The notes under the pieces were generated by a model, which had not been told where the DNA came from, made no database searches, and saw nothing but the letters and a program-made list of their open reading frames with translations. Shown here piece after piece: positions 22,296 through 33,483 of a stretch of DNA of 64,000 nt. The DNA is from Agapanthus africanus (taxonomy: Eukaryota; Streptophyta; Magnoliopsida; Asparagales; Amaryllidaceae): positions 322,966,654-323,030,653 of the forward strand of contig JASDDO010000004.1 in assembly GCA_030015575.1 (NCBI GenBank), in the 5' to 3' direction. The position numbers and the translations under genes were made by a program. Position 1 is the first letter of the stretch. Each line of letters starts with the position of its first letter.

Positions 22296-25200
22296 TGTCA
22301 CGACTCAAATCAGGAACGTGATCGGCACTTAAATCACGCAACGTCTAAAGGCGTAACGTAATTCAAATAAACCGAAACCCAGAATCTAAACCATAAAATA
22401 AAATAAAGTGGTAAAATATTGTTTCAAAATATCAATTTTAAAAATAGAAGAGTTATATCAAACCTTTTTAAATCTAAAGTTGTTGATAAGAATTTCGACA
22501 GCATTTCCTTTGCAAAAACTGATCCAAACAGGTACATATGCAATATATATAAAAGCATCCCCACTTAGGAGCAATCTCACGCCTCTAAGCTGAACACAAA
22601 CACATAGCAGATATATGACGCTATAGGTGAAGAAATAAGCAAATAAGAAAAGAAACAACATTCACAACATAGCACAAAAGTCGGCTCACACGAGCACGAC
22701 ACCCAGAGTCAAATATAATACAATCTCTCAGTCTCGTTTCTAAGTCAATACATATATGTGGTAAATAGAGTAAACTAGATACAATGAAAAGAGTACAAAG
22801 TAGAAGGCACATGAATACTCGCAACCCACCTACAAAATATATCACGCACAAAAGTAACGGTAGCAGTAGTAGTAAAAGTACTGTGGCCCGCTGCGACTAC
22901 ACTGAGGATCGGCCCTGCAAGACACTGTGGTACAACGGGGATGGGTTTCCAGCTCATGAGTAGTAAATAACATCATGCGTGGTAATCGCAAGCATCAACA
23001 TGGCAGCGACAAATCCTAAGTCTGAGATTATGATGGCATATATAACAATATGGATGCAGCATAAATAATGAGCAAAGTATAACATCAGGGTGTAACAACT
23101 ATATGAAATTGAGCATGTCATAATAAGTTCTGAATGTGGATTAAAAACGAGCTACCATCGGTAAATCATCATAAAAACGGTGTCAAGCATCGACATTCAA
23201 AATCCCAATATCTCAGGCGCCGTCACTCTGATCAGCCCTCATATCCATCTAATCATATAAATCCGGTCGGTATCCTCCATATATCTGCCGAGTTTCCATA
23301 CAATCACCGGTAGTTAGTGTTTCCCTGCCGGGCTCAACGCCTTTCTATACAATCTTTTTACCTGGGGTACCGTACCGGATCCACCATGTACCCGCAGACG
23401 GTACCTCCTCACTCCTCGAATCGGGTATACTTATCACTCAGAACCGAGAAAACCCATGGTGGACACCAAATATCATATCAAGGGAAAACCGCATTTTTAA
23501 ATAATCCATGTTTTTTGAAAATGTTCTCTGCGGTTTCCGAAATCCATGAAAACCGAAATCTCACGAAATATCATTTGAGAATATGGTGCTAATAGCAATG
23601 TATGTATGATATTGACATCATACGTGCTAGTACAATAACGAAAGTCTACTACCAAATGAAATGTAATACGATATAGCTATTCGTTGCAAGTTCTATGGTG
23701 TGCGTGGTATGGCAATTACCAATGGTGTATGTACATATGAGTTAGTGCATGTGCGACATGAACCACTGGTAATTGTGCAAGTGTCCTAATAAGGATATGT
23801 CACCGCTAGAAAGTAATAGGACGCACATTATAATGCGTATGCATAAATTATGAATGTATATGCTCATGATATAAGGTTTATAAATAAAATCTAGCCATCG
23901 GCGTTTAACGCCATCCAGACGACTCCCCCGTAGATGTTAAATCTACCATCGGAATGGTCTCGAGCTACTCGAATCCGACCACCTCCTTCTCTTTCCTAAC
24001 CATGTCCAAAGTCTCTGCAATCGACCCTAGCATCGCACAAAACCATAACACATGAGGCTAATAAATTTCCGATATGACACGTTCACATACACTACACGAA
24101 TGAACCGACTCCTATAAGTTATCATGTGTAAGCTTAGCGTGTTAAATGTGTGCAACAACATCTAAGACTACCCGTAAGGGCTGCTAACCACACAAAACAC
24201 CTAAACGAGAGTCGGAAAAATCCGTATCGCACGCTTACGTAACGTCTAAAATATGGTAAAACAGTCCCAAATTTTTATATACAAACAATTAGATAAAGTT
24301 GCACATATTAAAGGCCTAATTGGAGTTCCAGAGAGCACTCGACAAAACTTCACACCCGATCTCCCAAGATGGGCCGCAATTTGCGGCCAGAAGTAATAAA
24401 TTGGCGGCCAGAAATTGGAGTTAGGGGCTCGGGTTTCGAATGTGTATTCGTGGTCCTATGACTGCTCCCAGTAATGGCAACTTCTTTCAGAAGTCTCTGG
24501 TTTGATAGCAGATTCTAAAAAGAAACCCTAATCTTAACTAAAACTAGTTTTGACACTAAATTAAAACATTGAGGTGGTTTAGTGAAAACTTGGTGGTTAA
24601 ACAAGTATGTTTAGCTATCAAAACTCTCTATCTAACCTAGATTAGGTCATATCTAACCTAAGAACTCTCATAACCCCAAAAACCTGTCTTAAGTCTAAAT
24701 ATCACAAAACATAACTCTAGTTAAGATTAGGAGTTTGATTAAGCAAAAACTTGTTAACACGAGATCTTTTTAGAGCATGCTTAGAGGTTTTGATCCTTAC
24801 CTCACCAAGACTTGAAGGAAACCTTAACCATGCAAAGCTCCAAGACTCTTAAGAGAGACTAAACCATGATTAAGTGAGGGTTTAATGATGGTTTGTGGTG
24901 ATTAAAAGCTTAATTGTTGTGGGGAAATTTTTTCAAGAGATGAGGTGAAAGGACAAAAGAAGAAGAGGAGATAAAGAAGAGAGGAGAAGGAAGAGAGGAA
25001 TGAAGGGGAGAGAAAGAGATGGCTCATGAGAGCCATGCCTATGTCTTCTCTTTTCATTAAATGCCCATCACCTCCATGTCTCCTTCATCATTTTCTTTTC
25101 CTTTTTTCTAAAAACCTTTAATTTCTTAAAATAGTTAAGGAACAAAATAGATAGGGTCAAATTGTCATGGCAACAAAAATATGTTTTAACTTAAATTAAC

Positions 25201-25387
25201 ATGTTGTTAAAACTAGATTAGCATAGCATATGTGTGTGCATATATAATAAAATACATAAATAAATAAATAATTAATTAATTAAATAAAAATATGTGAAAA
25301 TAATTACTAACTAAGCTTTGTCAAAAACCCATGTTATATCGCTTAATTAACGTATAATTAACTCTATTCGCGTTTCATGGCGTTACA
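22296..25387 (-). repeat. 3' LTR of a truncated minus-strand chromovirus
   Basis: Left end TGTCACGACTC, right end GGCGTTACA; on the minus strand it runs TGTAACGCC...GAGTCGTGACA. It belongs to the same family as the solo LTR at 29083-32569: both share the opening CACGACTCAA, the AAACCCAGAA stretch, the GGTACC/ACCATGTACCCGCAGACGGT block and a palindrome GGCCGCAATTTGCGGCC. Flanking 5-mers do not match (TTTAT left, ATTTT right) because internal sequence, not host DNA, lies on the right. Confidence 0.8.
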
Positions 25388-25490
25388 ATTTTCACCCCTT
25401 ACAAAAATTTGGTCCCCGTATTTAAAATCTAACTACGCGTACCTTCGAAGAGATGGGGAAATTTCTTCCGCATCTCGCTCTCGACTTCTG
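25388..25490 (-). pseudogene. Chromodomain tail and polypurine region of a truncated Ty3/gypsy element
   Basis: On the minus strand, immediately before the LTR start, the sequence reads the chromodomain end EVESEMRKKFPHLFEGTRS, a stop, and a purine-rich tract GGGGACCAAATTTTTG / AAGGGGTGAAAA. Homology stops near 25490. The LTR at 22296-25387 is therefore a 3' LTR with the rest of the element deleted, not a true solo LTR. Confidence 0.72.
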
Positions 25491-26030
25491 ATTGATTCAA
25501 TTTCTTTGAGTAAAAGAAAAGAAAAGAAGTTTTGTTTAGAAGTTTTAGTAACCGCAATCAACACGGCGTCGCTTGTAGCTAACTGTGGTGAATATGGGCT
25601 GTCCTTTGGAATTCGTGGAATTTTATAGTTCTTGCTTTAGATCGGTTGAAAGAATTAGAAAAGAGAAAATAAAAAAATCAAGAAGATAGTTTCAAGAAAA
25701 TCAAGAAAATAGTTTCAAGATCTAATTGAATTATCAAGAAAATGGTTTAAGATCTAATTGAATTATCAAGAAAATTTTATATGAAGAAGGCTTGTAGGAT
25801 TCTTTAGGATTTAATAGCCATGGATGACTAATAAAGATTACTCCTCTTATCTATTGATAGATTTAAAACTAGATTGATAGCAATAAATGAGAATTAGGAT
25901 TCTTTGGAAGAAACTAGGGTTTCTTCTCTATTGACCCTTATCCTATCATTGATCTCCGGTATTGTCTAGCCCTTAACAAAAGGATCGTCAATCTTATCTC
26001 CAATCGTGGTCGCGATTGCCAAGAAATTGA
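25491..26030. other. AT-rich junction region, possibly an Athila leader
   Basis: Contains repeated CAAGAAAATNGTTT / AAGATCTAATTGAATTATC units at 25680-25780 but no gene. Read leftward from 26030, it begins CAATTTCTTGGCAATCGCG, loosely like the leader and primer site found after an Athila LTR (normally TGGCGCCGTTGCC). Origin uncertain. Confidence 0.35.
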
Positions 26031-28447
26031 TGTCACGCCCGATAAGGATGTTGACGATTCTTTTGCTAAAGTTTATAAATTTCATAAGACCTAAAAAGAG
26101 TATAGAATTTTCTCACCCATTAATCTACCTTAATCTTATGAATCCTATCAAACGAAGAATTACTCGCACATCATAAAAATAAAAGAAGAAATAGAGAAAG
26201 AATTCATAATGCGGAAATTAAAAGAAAGAGAAATTAAAACTAATGATCACTTTTATTACTCGACCTCATAATATATTTCTTCGAGTTTAGATTACAATAG
26301 GAAGAAGAATTTGCTCTCGATCTTTGCCTCGAAGAAGTAAATGTTCCGTTGATCTTCACGTCGCTTGATCACCTCGAGTCTTGGACCTGTCGTGGATCGC
26401 TTGCTCGTTGACGGTGATTGGCTTTGCGTAAAGGAGACTTGCTTGATTGATCGCTTGATTGATTTCTCGATGGATTTCTTGATCTTGGATCTCAAGATCG
26501 AAGATTCTTGATCTTAGATCTTAGATCCTCTTTTGATCTTGGATTTAGGATGATGATTTGATGTTGTTCTTGATCTTTTTGCCTTTTGAATTAGATGAAA
26601 AATTGGATCCCAAATGATGTAACCCTCGGTCCTTTTTATAGCCCCAAAGCCAATAACAGAAGCCCCTAACAAACTAAGTTTGTTACGCCGAAGATTTCAG
26701 AGAATTCCCGAACCCTGACTCCTTGAATCGGCCGCGGATCCGCGGTGACTCGGGCTGACTCGGTCGCGGTTCCGCGGCTTAATGGTGAGTTCCTGGCTTC
26801 AAACTTCTGTTGTCTTCTTCTATTGGTATTTGGGTATTTATTTGATGTCTGGATCCTTCTTATCTCTTCTGAGTATCCGTCAGTATTTGACTCTTCGACT
26901 TTCTTTACTTTAACGACAGATTCTTGATTCCTGATATCTGACCTGAGCTAATCTTCAATGAACAATATTAGTTATATTTGAGATATAATTTGATATGATA
27001 AGCGTATCAAAATATTAAGCACGTTTTCCTTCATAATGTTTATTATAATATATAAACACATGGTAAATGGTATTTTGCAGATAAACTTCTAATATGTGTT
27101 ATATTTATAACAAACACCTTTAGATGATTAAGAAAAGTAAGGAAATTGTCATGTTAAAAGTGCACTATTTTTCGACTGAATAAATACCCGCAAACTTGAC
27201 TTTAATCGTTCCGAGCAAACTATTTATTCAAGAGAAGGAGAAGAAAAATAGAAAGAAAAAAGAAAAACTGACTAGCACACTTTCGTAAGCAACACAATTG
27301 CACTAAGCACGTGCAACAAGCCGGTAAACCTCTAGGTGTCCCTAGTAGGAGGAGTGTTGTCTCCTGAGAGTTTTCAGTGGATTACACCCACAAAATCCCA
27401 TAATCAAAGAAAAATGGTGAAAGTTACATATAAAGATTAAGAACTATAAAAAAAGAACTTGAAAATAAGAGTTTCCAACTACACTAGCTTTTCGGTTGTC
27501 ATGAGCCCTATCTTAATAGTCATGAAAAGATATTAGAAATCACACCATCCCTCAATAAAATATCGCCTTTAGTCTTCCTCCCTACCTTTCTTCCAAACAC
27601 CGATCATATACCCTTACGTGTGTGTAAAAGACGTCCCTACACTAGGAAAATTCAATTCAAGCTATCATACTCGTGTCCGTCTACCTTTGTACTTTTTAGT
27701 CGGTGAATATTTTAGATAGAATTGCTCACACATTCTTCATGCGACCGTTAATATTTCTTGAGGTACTAACTGACCGATTACTAAATATGCTCACTTATTA
27801 GGCGTAATTAGCAATTTCCTCGTCTTGCAATACCAAAGGCTTAGCAGTGGCTCCCAAACCAGTTGGTCTAAGACACTGGGTGATAAAGCACTCTCGCTAT
27901 ATTTTTATATGCTGCCTTGATGATTACAAAACCAGTGTTCATTTTTCTTCACCATTTTATACTTTTATACTTCATTTATATTTTCTTCGTATTTTGGCTT
28001 TTAAACAAGAGAATTTCAAGGTATCCTCTACTATCCCGAGTTTCAAGACATGTGTAAGTGTATATAGTAGGGTATCAACGTTCAAATGTTTGGCCTCAAG
28101 AATATGAACTATTTTTCAGACTTACTTTATCCTCAGATTAGTGACTTTCTTCATCTTACTAACCCTTAGGACAACGGCTCATAACTACTTATTACTAGTT
28201 TCATTTAAGAAAACATCTAAATTTCTTATTTTTCTCAAAATCTTCCAAACTTTTAAATGTAATTTTTCACTTTCTAATCTTTCATTATCAAAGAAAAAAA
28301 TTTGTGCTTATGCAAAGTGTAATGCAAAGTAATGCGTAAATAAGCACAAACCTTCCCTAAACTTGTTTACAGCAGTGTCTTCACTGTTGTCATCTTTTAA
28401 ATCTCAAAACCTGTAGACTTGGGAGGAAAAGTTATTTAACGGGGACA
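26031..28447 (-). repeat. Possible Athila 3' LTR
   Basis: Begins TGTCACGCCC (26031) and may end GGGGACA (28447), giving inverted ends TGTC/GACA. On the right it is preceded on the minus strand by the end of integrase and the purine-rich tract TTTGGGGGAGGTTTTC (about 28480-28495), as expected for a 3' LTR. No second copy is in the window to confirm the borders, so they are provisional. No gene was seen inside. Confidence 0.42.
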
Positions 28448-28580
28448 AAAATAAATGAAAAGTGAAAACCTCCCCCAAACTATTTTTGATCATATGGATA
28501 TTCAGTTAAGTCCTTTTTCACTCACCTCCATTCTTAGGATGAGATAATATTATGGAGGTATGGAGGTGAGGCGAAGGAAA

Positions 28581-29082
28581 TTAGTTATTACAAAGCGGCT
28601 CCTGTAAAAACAGGAGCTCCTCCGTGGGGTCAGTGGAAAAATACGGTTTTAATCTATGCCTATTCACTTTAAAAATATAACCGTTTTTAATATTTTCAAC
28701 TTCAACTGCCCCGTGCGGGTATACATACCACACTACAAATGGTCCTTTTCAACGAGATCTTAGCTTCCCGGCATGAAGATGGAGACGGGAATCGTAAAGG
28801 ACTTGTTGTCCCGGGGTAAAAGTTTTTCTAAAAATATTTTTATCGTGGAATAATTTAGTTCGGCTCTTTACTATAACCGTATTATCGTAAACTTCATCGC
28901 GGAGTTCGCTTAGCTCATTTGATTGCAGCTTCCGAAAGTTGTAGGCTTGATTGAAATCGAAGTTAAGTTCTTTAATAGCCCACATTGCTTTATATTCAAT
29001 CTCGACAGGAAGGCGACAAGCCTTTCCAAATACTAGACGATAAGGAAACATACCAAGATCAGTCTTATAAGTGGTACGAAAT
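28581..29082 (-). pseudogene. Athila integrase C-terminal part
   Basis: The minus-strand frame contains MFPYRLVFGKACRLPVEIEY, then ELNFDFNQA and LHLHAGKLRSR. A TGA at 28749-28751 (in place of a conserved Trp) is followed in frame by GPFVVWYVYPHGAVEVENI and ends at a TAA at 28581-28583. It continues the integrase of 32575-33478 across the solo LTR insertion. A hairpin with arms GCTCCTGT/ACAGGAGC and loop AAAA (28598-28617) lies at the end of the frame. Confidence 0.85.
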
Positions 29083-29382
29083 TATCACGACTCAATTTAG
29101 GTACGTGACCGACACCCAAATCACGTGACGTCAACAGGCGCACGCAATTTAAGTAAGCCGAAACCCAGAAATCTAAACCACCCCAAAAAGGGATAAGTGT
29201 AGAAAACATAGTAAAAACCTCCAGAAAATCTCAAGTAAAAATTTTTAAACTTAAGTTTACATTCATAAAAATTTCGGCAGCACCTCCTTTGTAAAAACTA
29301 GCACCGAAAACGGGTACAACATAGAATATAATTAAAGTATCCCAAACGGGAGCAAATCACGCCCAACGGCAGAATAACCACC

Positions 29383-29432
<50 letters not shown>

Positions 29433-32400
29433 ACGCCGTAGCGAAGAAATATAAATGAAACAATATAAGGAGGTAAAACTTTATAACAAGGCCGGCTCCC
29501 ACGAGTACGGCACCCAAAGTCACCAAATAATACAATATCGATCCTCACAACTCGTCTCTAAGTCAAATACATGAAGTGGTAGATGGAGAGTACTAGATAC
29601 AAAAGATATACAATGTACATCATCGGATAACCGCAACCCACCTAAGCAAAGGGTCTCACAGCCAACCGTAGCGGTATCCGCAAAAGTAGGGATAATAAGG
29701 CGCCCTGCCGCAACCACTCTGAGGGTAAGTCCTGCAAAACACTGTGGCACAACGGGGGTGAGTTGCCAACTCGTGAATAGAAAATAACATCATACAGTAA
29801 TCGCAAGTATGTACTAACAGCGATAATCTATCACATGTAATCTGATAGCATAAGTATGGCAATATGGATATGCAACAATCATGTAATGGTACATCATCAG
29901 GGTACTACAACTACATGAAGCAATGCATATCAAAATAATCCTGAGTGTGGGATGATATAATAAAACCTCATGCAAAATCATCAGCATGGAAAAACCCCAG
30001 TATCCTTCACCGGCATATCAAATCCCAAAATCCTCAGGCACCGTCACCAAAACCGGCCCTCATATCCGTATATCTCATGGAAACCAAACATCATGAAATA
30101 CTCGTGTCCAGTATCGACACGTAAATCCCCGTACCATGGGCTCCGTCTGCCCGGATCGGCTCGCCGGCTCCGGCAGTACGAATCGGCCCATATCCATCTC
30201 ACAACTCCGGTCGGTATCCTCCAGATATCCGCCGAGCTCTATACAATCACCGGTAGGTAGTGGTCCCTCTGCTAGGCTCATCGTCTACACCACGAAATCA
30301 CCTCTCGCTCCGGGGTACCATACCGGGTCCACCATGTACCCGCAGACGGTGCCTCCCGCTCCTCGAATCGGGTATACATGCCAATCTCAGAACCGAGAAA
30401 TCATATGGTGGACGTACTGAAATATCATACAAAAGAAACCGGGTTTTCAATACAAATGCACATTTATTGAAATATCTCCGCGGATCTCAAATCTAGAAAT
30501 CACATGAAATCCATATTTCAATGCGTAAATCCATGAAAAACTGATATATGCAACATAAAACAGCAATATGAGCATATTAAGGGAAAACCGCTCTTTTAAA
30601 TGAATCCAGTTTTAAAATATATCATGCGGTTCCCATTTCCTCCGAAATCAAGTGCAGTATCATATGAAGTGTACATGTAACTATAGCGAGATATGTGTAT
30701 CTACATGTAAGCAGGTATGTATGATGCATTTCATAAGTGCAATAGCTAAATTCTCAACGTCTTCATGTCAAATTACAATACAATACCACTTAGGGGTATA
30801 TGTAGTTACAGCAAGGTATAAAGGTGTACATGTACGTATGTATGCAAGATGTACATATAGCTATATCTCATATGTGTTTATACCTGTCAATAATGATGTA
30901 ATACCCTATAGGTATATGCGTAGCTACAACATGTAGGCAAAGCAAGGCATATGTGTAAGCAAGTAGGTATAGCCTGTATACTACATTTCATATACGCAAC
31001 GGAATAAGAATCACTGTCTCAAATGTCCCTAACCAATACAATATCACGTATGTATAGGTGTCAGCTATATCTCATATCAATTACCGACGGTGTGTGTGGC
31101 ATATAATCAGGGCTCGTGCAACATGAACCGTCAATAATAGTGCAGTGACAAAAGGGTACAAGTCCGAGCACAACAAGTAATGATATGCAATGAAGCTCAT
31201 GCGCAATCAACTAATATGCGTGTAAACATGCAGCTATAATATCATATCCAGCCCTGACGCATAACGCCATACGGGCGATTTCCCCGTAGATGTTAATCTA
31301 CTCACCGACAATCGCGGGCTAGGTAAATCCAATCACTTGCTTCCCTTTCTTCGCAGCGTCCGAAGCCCCCGCCTGCGATCCTATTAGCACAAACATAACA
31401 AGTGCAAAATCTTAGAAACCGATCAATTCTACGTACACACTACGTTAGACCGATGCACCAACTCCAACCCAACTCACAAGTGTTCGTCTAAAGGCTAACG
31501 TGCATGGCGACACACCAACACCAACCCAATCGCAGCAGCTACACAAGATCACGAACCGAGTCAGATCACGTAACACGTGTACTCAAAACACTAGAATATA
31601 GCAAAGTGATCCCAGATTTTGATACACCAAAAATTAGAGAAAGTTGCAAGTTCCACGAGACTACATACAAGCCCAGAGACCCCACGACAAAAATTCAACA
31701 CCCCAGCCCCCACTCTGGCCGCAATTTGCGGCCAGAACCAATAAATCCGCGGCCCGTTTATGGAGGGATGGTCTCAGGTTTTTATGGTGGGTTCTAGCTC
31801 ACTACACTAGGTCACTGTGATGTGAACTTTTCCAACAATTATCTGGTTCTACAGCAGATCACAGAAGTCACAAGTTGACACTAAAAATACGATATTTGCA
31901 CAAAAACTAAACCTTTAGTGTTCTAAACAATAACTTTGAGGCAAAACAACAAAATAAAGACCTAATTATCAGTTAGAGGTTATTACCTAACCACTCTTGC
32001 TCAAAAATCAAATCTTTCTAAGCTCCAAGGCATCATATTGGCTAAATCAAGGATTTGAAATGTTTAAAATGGGATTTTTGTGAAGTTTAGCAAGATTTTA
32101 GTGTTGGGGTAGTGAGGGTTCAGTTTGGTGTTGAGGGAAATGCAAATAATTGAGAGTGAGAGAGAATGAGAGAGTGAGAGAGATAACAATGATGAGAGGT
32201 GAGTGTAGGGTGAATTCTAGCTTACACTTACTCTCCCCCCTCACCTCATTAATGCACACAATTAATGCTTCATGACTCACTTGCCACCTCTCTCTCAAAC
32301 AAAACTAGATATTTCTCACACAAATTCTAGGCTTAAGGTTAAGGCAAGGTTAGATAATGGTATGGACTGCTTAAGGTGTCATGGTCACTTAACAAAATTA

Positions 32401-32569
32401 ACACTAACTAACCCTCACATTAACATGCACGTGTGTGTACAAGTCATAATAAATAATAATAAAATATTAATTAATTGTTATAGAATGTGATGAACCCGAT
32501 TTGGTAAACTTTTCCCTAAAAACCCGTATTAACGCTTAATTAACACTAATCGCATTCTAAGGTGTTACA
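29083..32569 (-). repeat. Solo LTR (Tekay-like family) inserted in Athila integrase
   Basis: 3487 bp with target duplication GAAAT at 29078-29082 and 32570-32574. The right end GGTGTTACA gives a proper TGTAACACC start on the minus strand; the left end TATCACGACTC has lost the expected G (TGTCACG in the related copy at 22296). No internal sequence remains, so it arose by recombination between LTRs. It carries a (TA) microsatellite at about 29389-29428 and the conserved palindrome GGCCGCAATTTGCGGCC near 31712. Confidence 0.88.
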
Positions 32570-32574
32570 GAAAT

Positions 32575-33478
32575 GCCCAAAGAGCATCCGTCAATTTGGT
32601 TGACCAATCATTACGGTTTTAAAAACTGTCTTCTCCAAAATTTGTTTTATCTGCCTATTGGAAATCTCAGCTTGTTCGCTCGTTTGGGGATGATAGGGCG
32701 TAGAAATTTTATGGTTGATTGAATATTTTCGCATCAATGTCTCGAAAGACCGATTACAGAAATGCGTCCCGTTGTCTCTAATTATAGCGCGAGGGTGTCT
32801 GAATCGCGAAAAGATATTTTCTTTAAGGAACTTAATAACAACCTTGTTGTCATTAGTGCGGCATGGTATCGCTTCTACCCATTTCGAGACGTAATCAACA
32901 GCTAACAAGATATATAAATTCCCAAAAGAGTTGAAAAAAGGGCCCATAAAATCAATACCCCAAACGTCAAAAATTTCCACAACCAAGATAGTTTGGAGTG
33001 GCATCTCATTTCTTCGAGAAATCCGACCCGTGTGTTGACACCGTGGATAAGTTTTGCAATGATCATATATATCTTTAAATAATGTAGGCCAGTAAAAACC
33101 ACATTGCAAAACTTTTTCCGCCGTTTTACGTAGACCAAAGTGACCGCCACATTCCTGATCATGACAGAAAGACAATACACTCTTGAATTCATCATTAGGG
33201 ACACATCTGAGAATGATTTGGTCGGGACAATACTTAAACAAATAAGGTTCATCCCAGTAAAAATGATTTACTCGGTATAGAAATCGATGATTGTCTTGTT
33301 TAGACCATTCCCTAAGAATAAGTCCCGTTTCTAGGTAATTCACAATATCCATGAACCAAGATTCACAGGATATGGTCAAGAGTTGTTCTTCAGGGAAAGA
33401 GTCGTTTATTGGCAAGGTCACTGTAGGTGAGGAAAAGATACGTGAAAGATGGTCGGCTACTACGTTTTCACATCCACT
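32575..33478 (-). pseudogene. Athila integrase, zinc-binding and catalytic part
   Basis: The minus-strand frame from about 33478 carries the start of integrase ([10 protein letters not shown]), an HHCC-type region ([36 protein letters not shown]) and the catalytic acidic residues in DFMGPF, RDNGTHF and SEQAEISNR. The frame is lost near 32645 and recovered in another frame up to the insertion at 32575. Integrase would insert the cDNA; this copy is inactive. Confidence 0.86.
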
Positions 33479-33483
33479 CTTAT

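Noticed and set aside
27847-28332. Short hydrophobic ORFs in the Athila 3' region as an env-like gene
   Set aside because: Too short, on the strand opposite to the element, AT-rich composition only.
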